Origin: Closterium sp. NIES-65
Taxonomy: Eukaryota > Streptophyta > Zygnematophyceae > Desmidiales > Closteriaceae
Length of the DNA stretch: 64,000 nucleotides
NCBI GenBank assembly: GCA_948144175.1
Contig: CANXME010002549.1
Location: 1,889,501 to 1,953,500, forward strand
Direction of reading: 5' to 3'
Of this stretch, positions 39,691-51,109 are shown piece after piece. Position numbers and translations under genes: made by a program. The notes below the pieces were generated by a model. That model saw only the letters and a program-made list of their open reading frames with translations, searched no databases and was not told where the DNA came from. The number at the start of each line of letters is the position of its first letter. Position 1 is the first letter of the stretch.

Positions 39691-40028
39691 TTACGAGTGC
39701 AATGGAGTGAGCGAGTGAGAATTGCACTATCGAAGCAAAGGTACAATGAGCGAAGGTATGAGTGAAGAATATATAGCGAAACTACAGTGGTAACGGTAAT
39801 GCGTGAGAATGGGGTGCGCGACGGGCCTGTAGCCGAGGCGGTGGTCTGGAGCGCGGGTTACCAACCGAACTGTGAGGTTGGGTCGCATCGTGAACAGTGG
39901 CGGGAGTAGTGTCGAGGCGAATGTCGCAAGTGGTAACGGATTACTGTTGGGTGCTGGTGGCGGGAACAGTGGTGTACGCGCTGAGCACGGACGCGAAGTA
40001 AGGAAAAAGGAATTTCCTAATTTTATCA
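39691..40028 (-). repeat. E3 5' LTR, main part
   Basis: About 335 bp continuing the E3 LTR after E6, ending ttttatca. It matches the truncated 3' LTR at 17199-17416. Confidence 0.8.
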
Positions 40029-41836
40029 TATAATCATCTTGTTCCCTTGAAACTTTATTAACAAAGTCACTACAAAGACTTCAATGTCTTCTCTCAAACT
40101 TGGCAGACTTATCCTGTCCACTACGATCCTTCAGTTATAACAGCTTGGTATCAGAGGTAGAGTGGATTATAAGAACTATCAAGCTCTTATTCTTCCTAGA
40201 ACAAACTCCTTGTAAATTACTCATAAAAAATTGTTACAACTCTGCATCACTATGGCTCCCGAAGGAAAAGCCACTGCAGATTCTCCGAACCCACGACCGG
40301 CAATGTCTAATGCACCATCAGCAGTGACCTCCTTCAGCGCCGCTGTCGTCGAGCAACTGATCGCTCGCATCAATGCTCTTGAGAGCCATCAAGCTATGAG
40401 CATCCATGGCTCTAGCTACGCAAGAGGAGTTGCTGGATTCCCTCTCCCCGGAGAAGATTGCCGCGTCAAGTCCAAGAGGTCCTCCACCTTTAACGGAAGC
40501 TTACCTCTCCCATCGGAAGGAACCATCCAGGAGAAGCACCAATATTACCACAAATCTCTTCTCGCGTACACCACTCAACTCCGAAACCTCTCCCCCTCCA
40601 AGCAGCTTGGCATCCGCTCCTACAAGTCAGAGTGGGCACCCGCACATGCATCTTGGGAACACTTGCGCAACTCATACATGGCAACAGATCCAGTCACGAT
40701 GAGTCGCCTGCTCAGCCAACTGACATCGGTCAAAATGCATTAAGGGGAGAAAGCGGAGCCGTATATTAACTGGTGCCGCAATCTGCGCTACCACATGAAG
40801 TAGTGCGGCGGAACCGTCCCTGACGACATATTTGTCTCGATGGTCCTCTCCGGCCTCGGACCCGATTGGCGCCAGTGCCAGTCGTTGCTCCGCACTCTAG
40901 CAACTATTTCCGAGTCCGCCCTATGCGCCACGCTTCTCTTCGAGCAGAAGGAGATTGATCTGTACAATGAGCATCCTCTGCAGCCTTCACAAGCTTGAAT
41001 TCTGCTGGCAAGGGAGTTGCAACGTTATGCTCCAAAAACAACAAGCGGGAGAAGTTAGTCTTCTTCACTGGGGCGACTGAAGGGGAGCAGCATGGAAAGA
41101 AGGGGATATTCTGCAAGTACTGCAAGAAGCCCGGCCACACTATCGACCGGTGCTACAAGCAAAAAGCTGCTAATGAGAGGCGCAACAACTCCTCCAGTCA
41201 GCAGTCCTCAGCACCCTCGGCATCTCCTGCTGCAACTACCACCGTGTCGCTGCCTTCCGTTGCGAGCACCTCGCAAACTCCTGCACACATTGCGCTCAAG
41301 GCCAAGGGAAAAAGATCAATCATGAACTGCATGGCGCGACGTCGGAGAGGCATCCGATACTACGATAACATCAAATACCCACCAATCGCGCCCATCAACC
41401 CCATCGCGCCCAGTCCAGACAACGATCCCACTATTCACAGCTGGATCGATCATCCAACTAATATCCCACCCGACTTTGAGTCGCCACAACCATCCCCGGA
41501 GTCTCCTCCCAGCATTCCCGCAAGAAGATACATCGATCTCTCGTCGTACACCAGGGACTTCGACCGCATCCAAAGATCGCCGGGATTGCGCGACGAAACC
41601 GCGAAAACTACAACACCTGGTATCTCGATAGCTGTTGCGGACAGCACATGGTGGGGTCACCAAAGTTCACCAATTGCCTCAAGGCCTACGACAGCGGAGA
41701 AATCTGCCTTGAGGCTGAAGATACTCACTTCACCATCCACATCGGAGACGTATTGGTCGTTCCTGATCTGCAGTACAATCTGCTCTCTTCGGCACAGCTC
41801 ATGAGGTGCGGAGTCGACATTCGCAGCAACTGCGAA
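40029..41836 (+). mobile_element. E14: 5' fragment of a different copia lineage
   Basis: Contains the end of an LTR (to ttcagttataaca at about 40141), PBS TTGGTATCAGAGG (about 40144), gag with a canonical CCHC knuckle and a protease C-terminal piece, then stops where the E10 LTR begins. AT content is higher than in the E1 family, and the gag is of the general plant Tork/TNT1 type. Integrase, RT and RNase H are absent. Confidence 0.75.
40252..41289 (+). pseudogene. gag: E14 gag
   Basis: Starts MAPEGKATADSPNPRP. Contains KRSSTFNGSLPLPSEGTI, SYKSEWAPAHASWEHLR, then after TAA at 40741 GEKAEPYINWCRNLRYHM and SMVLSGLGPDWRQCQSLL, typical of copia gag. The C-terminal frame (from 40995) has the knuckle CKYCKKPGHTIDRC (about 41112-41153). 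Three stops (about 40741, 40801, 40996) break it. Confidence 0.75.
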
Positions 41837-41839
41837 TGA
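41600..41839 (+). pseudogene. pol: E14 protease fragment
   Basis: YLDSCCGQHM-like words near 41620 (TWYLDSCCGQHMVGS in one frame) and VLVVPDLQYNLLSSAQLMRC at about 41750-41810 are the start and end motifs of copia protease. The catalytic triplet reads D-S-C instead of D-S/T-G. Truncated by the E10 LTR. Confidence 0.6.
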
Positions 41840-41967
41840 CAAACTACTATCTTGTTTATGTTGTATAGGCTGTAGTGGGGTAGCCCATAAGGGGTACAAC
41901 CCAATTAGGGTTAGTACGTGTACCAACTTCTTACTCAATGCATTCATTCCTTGTTCAAATTTTGACA
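41837..41967 (+). repeat. E10 5' LTR
   Basis: 131 bp sharing taggctgtagtggggtagcc and acccaattagggttagtac with E1 and E6 LTRs but with different ends. Confidence 0.8.
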
Positions 41968-42029
41968 TGGTTTAAGAGCTGGTCCTGTTCCAGGACTGTA
42001 TTTTTAGGGCCCACCATATAGTTCCCTGC

Positions 42030-42640
42030 CCGTAGCGCTGCCCCACTATCGCGCTGCCCTGCCCTGCCCGTCGCGCCGCCCTGCTGTCCGCGCGCCGCCC
42101 TGCTCACTGCCGCGCTGCCCTGCCCTGCCCGTCGCGCCGCCCTGCTGTCCGCGCGCCGCCCTGCTCACTGCCGCGCCGCCCTGCCCTGCCCGTCGCGCCG
42201 CCCTGCTGGCCGCGTGCCGCCCTGCTCGCTGCCGCGCCGCCCTCCCCTTCCCGTTGCGCCACCTTGCTGGCCGCGTGCTGTCCCGTCCTGCCCGCCGCAA
42301 CGCCCTGCCTTGCCCGCGCGCCGCCCTACTGGCCGCTGCACCGCCCTGCCCTGCCCGCGCGCCGCCCTGCCCTGCCCGCGCGCCGCCCTGCCCTGCCTTG
42401 ACCGCACGCCGCCCTAATGGCCGCCGCCTTGCCCTGCCCTGCCCGCTTGCCGCCCTGCTGGCCGCTGCCCTGCTGGCCGCCGCCCTGCCCTGCCCTGCTG
42501 GCCGCCGCCATGCCCTGCTAGTTGCGCCGCCCTGCCCTAGCTGTGCGCCACCCCGCCCTACCCTGCGCGCTTCCCTAGCGCTTGTGCGTCGCCCTGCTTG
42601 CGTGCTGCCCTGCTACTCGCGCGCCACCCTGCTCTGCCCG
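42030..42640 (+). repeat. E10 leader minisatellite
   Basis: Imperfect repeats built on gcgccgccctgccctgcccg, with an early unit of about 61 bp repeated at 42055, 42116 and 42177. Long frames on both strands are composition artefacts. Confidence 0.75.
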
Positions 42641-42642
42641 CT

Positions 42643-43860
42643 ATGGCTACTCTACGCGTCCTCACATTCGATTTTGAGGGCCGTCCGATCCAGTTTGACG
42701 CGTGGCTCGATGACTTACAGCTGTACGTACTGAGCGATTCTAAAGACGGCGTTTTGTTGTTTGACCTCACGTCTGGAGCCTCTCTCGCCCCTCTTGAGAC
42801 AGCTGACAGTGCGACTCGCTCACAGTGGCTTACCCGTGACGCTGCTGCTCGCCTAGCCATTTGCAGCCCTTTGGCGTTAGTCGAACGTGCCCACTTTGGC
42901 CAGCACAAGACTGCTAGAGCCCTGTATGACACTGTAGTTGGTCGTTACTCCTCCCCTGCCACTGCTGCTCTAGGCTGCCTTATGCTGCCCTACCTTTTTC
43001 CCGAGTTGTGCGCCTTTGCCACAGTCGCCGACCTCATCACCCACATCCGCACTAGTGACACTCGCTACCGCGCCGCGCTACCAACCAAGTTTTTAGACAA
43101 GAATCCCCCCCCCCCCCATGTACATCACTCTCTACTTTATCGTCACCCGCCTCCCTGACTCTCTTAGCGCAGTCAGGGACCTCCTTCTCGCCCTTGACCC
43201 CACAGACCTCACTGTCGACCTGCTCAAGAAGCACCTCCTTGCAGCTGAAACCAGCATAGTCGCTGTAGGCGCTTCTCGTGGCACTCCTCGCACTCCCTTC
43301 TTTGAGGGGTGTTCCCCGTCCCCTCTTGTCCCCTCTGTCGCCTCTGCTGCTGCTATTGACTTCCTTCATACTGAGGAGGTCAGGGCTGCGTCTTCTCCTA
43401 GTGGAAGGCGCCGCAACAGCATGGGCAAGGGAGGTCAGGGTAGTGGGGTTGGCAGCGGTGGAGGTAGTGGTGGGGGCGGTGGAGGCGGTGGAGGTGGCGG
43501 TGGTGGCGGAGGGAGTGGTGGTGGGAGTGGAGGCATTGGTGGCGGCAGTGGTGGCGGCAGTGGGAGTGGTGGCGGCGGCAGTGGTGGCGGTGGCAATGGT
43601 AGAGGTCGAGGTGGAGCTGTTCAGAGGGGAGGTTCTAGAGGTGGCTAGAGGTAGCAGCAGCAGCTTTCGAGCGAGACCCCTTCGCCCTAGCAGCTTCGTG
43701 AGTGGTTTGCTCAGCGTGGGGCGTCTCGGGGTAGTGTTCGCTGCCCGTATGTCATTCGCACAGGTGGCCGCGCTGGCCAGACATGCGGGAAGTTTCACCG
43801 CTGCTTCTCCCGTCTTGACGACGCCTGGCGCGCAGAGTTTCCCGAGCGACTAATCTCCCC
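42643..43860 (+). pseudogene. gag: E10 gag
   Basis: MATLRVLTFDFEGRPIQF, LYVLSDSKDGVLLFDL, YLFPELCAFATVADLITH, then a 13-base C-run at 43106-43118 shifts frame before MYITLYFIVTRLPDSL. Polyglycine tract 43440-43600; RGRGGAVQRGG; TAG codons at about 43646 and 43690 occupy Gln positions. The Cys/His motif (about 43740-43810) keeps CPYVIRTGGRAGQTCG and HRCFSRLDDAWR with a shorter H-C spacing than E1. Confidence 0.78.
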
Positions 43861-45450
43861 CGCTGGCTAGAGCTGCCTAGGCAGGGTGTTGATATCTTTA
43901 CTCTTGACTATGATGCTATCCTTGCTGCAATGTATGCATTGACTGTTAGTGCTGAGGGTGACTGTTACCTGTGTGTGCCGCTTGACCCAGGTATAGAGGC
44001 TGCTGCTCTAGGTGCTAGTGAGTCTGCCCTCCTTGGTACTGCGCCTGCTGAGGCCTTGCACACCTTCATGCTTGACTCAGGTGCTTCCCGCTGTTTCTTT
44101 CGCGAGAGTACCACAGTCACACCACTCCCTGCGCTTGTTGCAGTCAGACTGGCTGACCCCTCAGAGGGCCCAGTTCTTGCGCGTTCCTCCACTGTTCTCC
44201 AGTATCCAGCGGTACCGTCCGGCTCACTCTCAGGTCTTCACCTCCCCTCGTTCTCTACAAACTTGGTGAGTACCGCTGCCCTCCAGGATGCGATGGTCAC
44301 TACCACCACTCCTAGGGGTTAGCGTGTGTCGATCTGCACGTGTAGACGGACGGGCCGTCACCTGGCCACGTTCACCCGTCGGCCTGGGTCGAGTCTGTAC
44401 ACACAGACTACTGAGCCTCCTCAGGTAGATGCGTCTGGTCAGGTGTCCGCTTCAGGTCCGGTAGCAGCCCCTTGCTTGTGTCGCCTCCTGTCGCACCAGA
44501 CTCTCCTCTGGCACCACCGTCTTGGTCACCCCTCCCTGCCACGCCTCCATGGCATGCACTCCCGTCTCCTTGTCTCTGGCCTTCCCAGGTCTCTGCCTCC
44601 CCTCCCACCCTCGCCTGCCCCTCCTTGCCTTCCCTGTGTGGAGGGGCGGCAGCGCGCCGCTCCTCACTCCTCCTCGTTTTCCCCGACGACTGCTCCCCTG
44701 CAAACTCTCCACATGGACGTGCGGGACCTAGCCCGCGTCCATGAACAGGGCCGCGCGCGATACTTTCTGCTGGTTGTTGACGACTACTCGCGTTACACCA
44801 CGGACTTCCCCTTGCGCAGCAAGGGGGAGGTCCCAAATGTTTTGATATCTTGGATCCGTGTTGTCCGTCTCCAGCTCCGCGAGCGGTTCTGTGAAGACCT
44901 TCCTGTCATGCGTCTGCACCCTGACAGAGGTGGTGAGTTCTCCTCCAACCTCTTGCGGGACTTTTGTCGTGGGGAGGGCATTCCCTTGTCATTCACACTT
45001 CCGGCCTCTCCCTAGCAGAATGGGGTTGCTGAGCGTTGCATTGGCTTAGTCATGGAGGTCGTTTGTACCTCCATGATCCATGCGGCTACTCCCCATTTTC
45101 TGTGGCCGTTTGCGGACCGATACGCTGCGCATCAGCTCAACCTCTAGCTGGGTGTCTTTTTGCCGGAGACCTCGCCTTCACTGCATTGGACGGGGGAGGT
45201 TGGCAATGCGTCGCTGTTCCGGGTCTGGGGATCTCGTGCCTTTGTCCGCGATACCTCCGTGGACAAGCTCTCCGCCTCGCGATGTGTCCTGCCCTCTCAC
45301 GACGTCACGTTTGATGGGACGGTTCCCTTTTACCGTCTCTTCCCCTACCGCACTGCCCCTCTCCCTCCCCCGCCGCTGTTCCTCGCACCAGGTTCCCCTC
45401 CGGTAGACCCCCTCTCCCCTCAAGGTCCTGCTCCATCAAGTGTATCTTAG
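43861..45450 (+). pseudogene. pol: E10 protease-integrase
   Basis: Protease HTFMLDSGASRCFF (about 44058-44100). GAG-pre-integrase LLWHHRLGHPSLPRLH and CLPCVEGRQ. Core: HMDVRDLARVHEQ (WGP lost), HPDRGGEFSSNLLRDF, and QNGVAERCIG after a TAG that replaces Gln (45015). Further damage: TAG at 45147 and a deletion of about 35 bp near 45283 that removes the VFLGFPP-type word. C-terminal: DVTFDGTVPFYRLF. Confidence 0.8.
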
Positions 45451-46726
45451 GTAGACCCACTCCCCTTGGCTGAGCCTGTCGAGGTCACTGTCGACTCTGG
45501 AGCTGCTGGGGGTGGTGCTGCTAGGGATGCTGCGTCTGGGGATGCTGAGCCTGAACGTGTGGAGCCTGGGGGTGCTGAGCCTGGAGTTGCTGAGTCTGAG
45601 GGTGCGGAGCCTGGGGGTGCTGAGCCTGAGGGTGTGGAGCCTGGGGGTGCTGAGTCTAGGGGTTCTGAGCCTGGTGGTGCTGTGTCTGCTGGAGGTCCTA
45701 CTACTGCCTCGTCACGGCCGGAGCCTCTCTCTCCACTGCAGCAGCGCGAGTGGTTTGCTCGGCACACCCGCCTTCTGAGTGGCGCTGTTGGAGCTAGGGG
45801 GCCTGCCGCTGGAGGCACTGGAGCGGGAGGCACTGGAGCTGCTGTTTCTGCGGGTGCTGGAGCTAGAGACCCTGACGCTGGAGGTGCTGGAACTGGAGGT
45901 ACCGGAGGTGCTGGAGGTGCTGCTGGTACTCGAGGTGCTGGAGGTGCTGGAGCCGCTGGTTGCGGAGTAGCTCGTGCTGGAGGTAGTGGAGCTGCTGGAG
46001 TTGGTGGTGCTGCAGGCGCTGGAGCTGGAGACCCTGGAGCTGGAGGTGCTGGAGCTGGAGACCCTGGAGCTGGAGGTGCTGGAGCTTGAGACCCTGGAGC
46101 TGCTAGCGCTGGAGCTGGGGACCCTAGAGCTAGAGGTGCTCGCTCTGGAGGTGCTGGAGCTGTCGGTTCTGGTGCTGGAGGCATTGTGCAGCCGCAACCG
46201 TAATTCGTTCCAATGCTTTGCCAGGTTCTTAGTCTCCCGTCTTCTACTGGCCTTACTCCACCTCTACTGTGTCCACCGCCTGACCAGTCGCAGCCACATT
46301 TACAGCCAGACTCCCCACTACCTGCTCCTTCTCCTTACACTGAGCGGACAGACTGTCTTACAGAGCGTCGTGAGCCTGCGTCTCATCTTGCCTCGCCTTT
46401 TCGAGCTGTTCGCACTGGTCGTCGTGTTCCTCGTCCGCGTCCTCCTCCTGTCCCTGGCACTCACGGTATGGCACTTCGTCCTTCCTCTGTTCCACTGCGA
46501 GTTCCACTGCCATCTCCTCCCGCGTCCTCTCTTCCTGACGTTCCGGACGCTGAGTCTGACTTGGTTCGTGCTGCCAGCCCTACTGTCACACGTCTCCTAG
46601 CCACTGTTGTCATTGACCCTTCGTTTGAGTCCACAACAGCCCTAGTTGCTGAGCTTGTTGACTTTTGCTGCCGCCTGTCGTCTTGACTACACTGCTGGTC
46701 TTGTTGCTGAGTCTGAGTCTGTCTCT
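45451..46726 (+). pseudogene. E10 linker
   Basis: Acidic GGAEPEGVEPGG repeats (45540-45690), Gly/Ala-rich tandem units ggtgctggagctggagaccc (about 45840-46180), then SPYTERTDCLTERRE and VTRLLATVVIDPSFES. The very long open frames on both strands from 45450 to 46190 reflect the 15-bp and 30-bp repeat units. Confidence 0.68.
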
Positions 46727-48500
46727 TGGCCATCTAAACTTCCCTCTCCTTCGCAGCATGGTCAATTCGAAGCTGCTTCATGATCTCCCTTCCTCTCTCC
46801 CGCCCCTTCCCGCCTCTCCTGCTCCTCCATGCACCCCTTGTGTTCCAGCCAAGCTCTCCCAATCTCTCCATCCTTCTTCCCCTTCTGCCTCCCCCAAACC
46901 CCTTGATCTTGTGCATATGGACCTCTGGGGTCCCTCTCCCATTGCCTCCTGTCAGGGTCATCCCTACTTTCTTCTTCTCGTCGATGACCATTCTCGCTTT
47001 GCCACTGACTATCCCCTCCGTGCCAAATCTGACGCCCCCTCTGTGAGAGTACGACAGCTTATGCCAGCTATGCTTGCTTGCCTTTACTTTATTATGCTAT
47101 TTCTAGCATAGGATAATTATATGCATGCATGAATTGCTTGATTTCCTAGGCTAGGTGCTTTCCTATATTTTATTTTAGTTATAGCACCGAGCTAGGTTGC
47201 GTGCACCGAATTCTGGGCTTTTCGGTTGCCACCGAATTCCTTCTACCGCATTCGGGAAGGATCTGTTCGGGACGCTTCGCGACCCTCGGAACCTTCGCGT
47301 AACACCTGGTTACGAGTCCTTGTGTCGAGCCTATATATAGCCTTGTGTTGTACCCAGGTGATCATTCAATCCAAACTCTCTTTTCTGAGCTCGATCCTAG
47401 ATCCTCACACCCTCCCTCATCATTCGCTGGGCTGAGCAGGCGCGTCTTCGTTTTGGCCGCCCTGTCGCGCGCCTCCACTCTGATGGTGGTGGCAAGTTCT
47501 TTAACCAATCTCTCTCTTCTTACTGCTCCTCTCATGGCATTCGCCAAACCTCCACCCTTCCGCATTCTCCTGAACAGAATGGTGTTGCCGAGCGTCGTAT
47601 TCGCGATCACCCGCTGTCTCCTTACGCATGCCTCTGCTCCCCAATCTCTTTGGAGCTACGCTCTTGTTCACGCCACTCTTCTTTCTAACCTTCTCCCTCA
47701 TCCTCTTTGCTCTTCCATTACACCCTTTCAGCTCTGGACTGGCCGCCAGCCTTCTGCCCGCCCTCTTCGGGTGTGGGGCTGTGTCGCTCATGTCCTCATC
47801 AATCCTGCTGATCAGGCGCGTCAGGGTGGGAAGCTTGCTCCTAAGACGCAGCTTTGAGCATTTATTGGTATCAACTCTGACTGTCATGGCTACCTTTTCT
47901 ATGCTCCCTCCTCTCAGCAAATAATTCACAGCCAGGATGCCATCTATGAGACTCGATCTCCATTCCTCACTCCCCCTCCCACCCCACCTGCTCCCTCTCT
48001 ACACTGGTCTGACATTCATCCGCTACCCTCTGCTGCTCCCTGTCCTCCTCCATTTCCTCCTGCCCCTGCTCCACCTCCCCTGCCTGCCTCCTCCACTCCC
48101 CCCTCCGATGTCATCTCTGGCATCTCTCCTCCTGCCTCTTCATCTTCTGCTCCCATGGCCCCTCCCTCCTCACCTCCTTCTGCTACCCTCCCTTCTGCTC
48201 CTGCCCCCCCACCCTCTCCACATCTCACTCGCTCCATGACCCGTGCAATGTCCAATTTTCAACACTCTACTCTCTTTACTCGTCTCTCTCCCTCTCTGAA
48301 CGTTGATCTTCTCGAAGATCGCTTTGAGGAGATTTTCTCTGTTCATCCTGTTTCACCCCTTCTCTGTGTCACCATTGGCGACTTCTCCAATTCTCCCACT
48401 CTTCTCTCCGTTGAACTGCTGCTATTCCCACCCCTCATACCTATTCCGATGCAGTGTCTGGCTTTCATGCTACTGAGTGGATGACTGCCATCATTGCCGA
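46727..48500 (+). pseudogene. pol: E11 integrase and linker
   Basis: Zinc-binding C-pair PPCTPCVPAKL; core HMDLWGPSP and YFLLLVDDHSRF (46913-47000); after the solo LTR, LIIRWAEQARLRFGRPV, RLHSDGGGKFFNQSL and PEQNGVAERRIR complete D-D-E. A frameshift follows at about 47600, then LWTGRQPSARPLRVWGC and a TGA near 47857. The linker (47940-48240) is Pro/Ser-rich and ends SRSMTRAMSNFQ-like before RT. Confidence 0.78.
47042..47409 (+). repeat. solo LTR inside the E11 integrase
   Basis: 368 bp, TGTGAGAGTACG to GATCCTCACA, with TSD CCCTC at 47037-47041 and 47410-47414. It contains a TATA-like ctatatatagcc (about 47330). No internal region remains, so it is a product of LTR-LTR recombination or of an incomplete assembly. 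The integrase frame continues across the empty site. Orientation is assumed from the TATA motif. Confidence 0.82.
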
Positions 48501-49415
48501 GTGTGAGGCATTGACCAGGACTCTGTCCCCCCCCCCTTGGTGCCACCATTGTGAAGGGCAAATGGGTCTTTCATGTCAAACAGCTGCCTGGGGAGCTCCC
48601 TGTCTTCAAAGCCCGTTACTGCGCCAAAGGCTTCACCCAACGTGAAGGCAATGACTACTTTGCCACTTACTCCCCCACTGCCCGTCTCCCCACTCTTCGC
48701 CTCCTTCTTGATCTAGGCGCCCGTTGGGATTGGGAGATTTACTCTATGGATGTCTCCAATGCATTTCTCCAAGGCGAGCTTCATGAACACATTTTTCTTG
48801 AGCGCCCTGCTGGTTTTCCTCACCCCTTCCCTCCAGGCACTGTCTGGGAGTTGAAGCGCCCATTGTATGGTCTTAAGCAGGCCCCACATGAGTGGCAGGC
48901 TAAGCTAGCTTCCACTCTTCACTCTCTTGGCTTCTCCACCTCCTCTTCCGACCCCAGTCTCTTCATTCAAACTCCCCCCCCACAGGCTTTACATTCTTGC
49001 CTACGTCGATGACTTGGTGCTCCTCGCTGAAGATTATGCCGACCTTGCCGCTGTCAAACAGGCCCTCCATGCACGTCTCCTGTGCAAGGATCTTGGCAAG
49101 CTTCGCCACTACCTCGGCATGGAGATTCGTCGCGATCGTACTACGTGCACTATCTCTCTCTTTCAATCTCTCGACATCCACTCCATCCTTGAGCGCTTTG
49201 AAATGTTGCAGGCCAAGCCAGTTTCCACTCCTCTTCCCGCTAACCATCAGCATATTGCCCCTGCTGATCCCGCTCCCTCCTCAGAACTGCGCCCCTGTCC
49301 TGAACTCGTTGGGTCACTCATGTATGCTATGATGTGCACTCGCCCCGATCTTGCTTACCCCCTCAGTGTCCTCTCTCACTTTGTTGGCCTTGGTCGCCAC
49401 ACTGACATGCACTAA
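48500..49415 (+). pseudogene. pol: E11 reverse transcriptase
   Basis: VKGKWVFHVKQLPGELPVF, KGFTQREGNDYFATYSP, MDVSNAFLQGELHEHIF and YGLKQAPHEWQAKL, then a one-base frameshift in a C-run at about 48973 and YILAYVDDLVLLAED with an intact YVDD. Continues KDLGKLRHYLGMEI to LVGSLMYAMMCTRPDLAY; a TAA at 49413 ends it. Confidence 0.85.
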
Positions 49416-49940
49416 GCGGCTGCCAAGCGCCTTCTCCGCTATCTCCGCGCTACCTCTGATCTTGCACTCACTCTTGTTGGCTCTTCTCCCCCTGTTCTTT
49501 CCGATTACAGTGATTCCTCTTGCGCTGATTCTCGCCCTGATCGCCGCTCCTCTTAGGGTTATGGTTTGACTCTTGGCAGTGGTCTCATCAGCTTGCGCTC
49601 CACTCGCTCATCCTCTGTCTGCCTTTCCACCTGCAAAGCTGAGTTGTACGTAGGCACATTGGTAGCTCAGGAGGCTCGCTGGCTCTCCTTTCTCCTTGCT
49701 GAGCTTGGTCACTCTCAGCCCTCTGTGACGCTCTCCTGTGACAGTGCAAGCATGATTCATCTCACTGAAAATCCTGTCCATCACACCTGCAGCAAACACA
49801 TAGAGGCCCGCTACTTCTTCACGCGCGAGCTGGTGCAGTCTGGCTTCTTACGTCTTCGCAAGGTGGCCGCTAATGCCAACCTTGCTGACATTTTCACCAA
49901 GGCCCTCCTTCGTGCACCACACCGTTTCTACGTGCGCTAG
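49416..49940 (+). pseudogene. pol: E11 RNase H
   Basis: AAKRLLRYLRATSDLALTL, LSDYSDSSCADS, TAG at about 49554, then TLGSGLISLRSTRSSSVCLS, CKAELYVGTLVAQEARWL, LSCDSASMIHLTENPVHH, KHIEARYFFTREL and NLADIFTKALLRAPH. The acidic residues are mostly visible. Confidence 0.83.
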
Positions 49941-50024
49941 CTTCGGCTCACGCTTCTCGCCACTTCTGGGGGTGTTCCGGTTCGCTAGGTGTTTTGTTCT
50001 AGAGCTTCACATAACCTGGGGGTG

Positions 50025-50280
50025 TGTTGGAGTAGGCTAGAGCTCGCTCTGGCCTTTATTTTGGTGTTCTCTTATCATTCCACCATGCTTAGAGCGAGTA
50101 ACGCTTCCAAGTTCAATTTAGGTTCATTTCGTAGCGTACACTGAACACACCTCAAGTTCAATTAAGGTTTCCGATTCCTTTATAGACTTGTATCTCGACA
50201 CTTCTTTCCTCTCTAAAATTTTCTTCTCTTGCTATTTCTCTCATGAAAGCCATGGCTTCCTCTAGCTTAACTTTAACACA
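50025..50280 (+). repeat. E11 3' LTR
   Basis: 256 bp, TGTTGGAGTAGG to CTTTAACACA, directly after the CCTGGGGGTG tract. The 5' partner is absent. Confidence 0.75.
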
Positions 50281-51040
50281 CCAAACCTAACGCAGCCACT
50301 TGTGCAGATGCAGTGGTCAGGTTGTACAGACTGGACCAAGGCTGTTAAGTTAACGTGGTGAGGTGCTCACTAGTGCAGGAGTCTGTAGAGATCGCCACTC
50401 GCTCACCCCCAGGAGTAGTCACAGTTACAAACAAGTCCTGGAGGACAGAATTACTCACCAAGTTCGTGGTGAACGAGAAGAGGTGGAGACCTGCAAGCGA
50501 GCCGGAAGGGGCTGCCGGACACGGGAGAACGGTGGAGGCACGGGCTACGACTGGGCCCCAAGAGGGGTCAGCCAGACTGATCGGGACAGGTGTAGTGAGC
50601 GGTGTGACTATGGTGCAGTAGCGAGTCGCGCCTGAGTCAAGCGTGAAGGTGTGTAAAGCCTCCACAGAAGGTGCACATGTGCTACCAGGCTCGCAAGCAC
50701 CTAGACTAGCAGCCTCTGCACTACCAGGGACGCGCCGCTGAAAAAACCACTCTTGAAGCTGCTGCACTGAGAGGGTCTCCTCTTGACTCTGCTTCCGCTG
50801 CTGTCTAGCACCTTGTACCTCCAGTACCACTACCCCAACCAGAGCGGCCTGGCTGGATAACCCACTCATGAAGTTGTTGCGGCGAGAGCGTCTCGAGACA
50901 TATGAAATCCCAAGCTCCAGCACCAGAGCTGCTGCGTCGATAGAGTCTCTAGCTGACACTGCTGCTGGTGTCCACCCCCAGACACTACTACGACCATGAT
51001 AGTGGCCATGGCAGGCAGTGGCAGTCAGTAGCAGCGGCAC
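50281..51040 (-). pseudogene. gag-pol: E12 gag remnant and protease
   Basis: Frame 51040-50345: DSIDAAALVLELGISYVS, LSVQQLQEWFFQRR (gag C-terminal QQLREW word), then HTFTLDSGATRYC (active site D-S-G-A, about 50630), ISLADPSWGPVVARAST and LHLFSFTTNLVSNSV. Most of gag, including the N-domain and polyglycine tract, is deleted. It ends where the SLYNLTT word meets the E11 LTR. Confidence 0.75.
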
Positions 51041-51109
51041 AAGGGCGGCAGTGGCGTCTGCTGTAGTTGTGGCGATAGTCGATGTAGTGGCAGGTCAGCT
51101 GGGCGGCTC

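Larger units (their letters stand above)
17199..40028 (-). mobile_element. E3: Ty3/gypsy chromovirus, minus strand, heavily interrupted
   Basis: Domains right to left: gag with CCHC knuckle (34301-33107), protease (33185-32856), RT (32801-32278 then 21813-21006), RNase H (19560-19314), integrase (18968-17831), chromodomain (17830-17480), poly-C tract, 3' LTR. The order PR-RT-RH-INT plus chromodomain marks a chromovirus. Insertions: TRIM at 18969, E7 at 19566, E4 at 21814 and E6 at 34474, each with a 5-bp TSD. The 5' LTR is 34467-34473 plus 39696-40028. Removing the insertions gives roughly 5.4 kb. Confidence 0.88.
41837..46726 (+). mobile_element. E10: copia element, 3'-truncated before RT
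   Basis: 131-bp 5' LTR (41837-41967, TGACAAAC to TTTTGACA), PBS TGGTTTAAGAGC, GC-rich leader, gag, protease, integrase and linker of the E1 family but a more diverged subfamily. The sequence switches to E11 at about 46727, in the linker word ESESVS. No 3' LTR is present. Confidence 0.85.
46727..50280 (+). mobile_element. E11: 5'-truncated copia element of a third lineage
   Basis: Begins inside the GAG-pre-integrase domain (LGHLNFPLLRSMV), then integrase (interrupted by a solo LTR), Pro/Ser-rich linker, RT, RNase H, polypurine tract CCTGGGGGTG and a 256-bp 3' LTR (50025-50280). Gag, protease and 5' LTR are missing. Less GC-rich than the E1 family and closer to general plant copia elements. 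Confidence 0.85.

Noticed and set aside
39691..40028. A solo gypsy LTR
   Set aside because: It is better explained as the main part of the E3 5' LTR, displaced by E6, because the E6 TSD TTACG joins it to the E3 PBS side.
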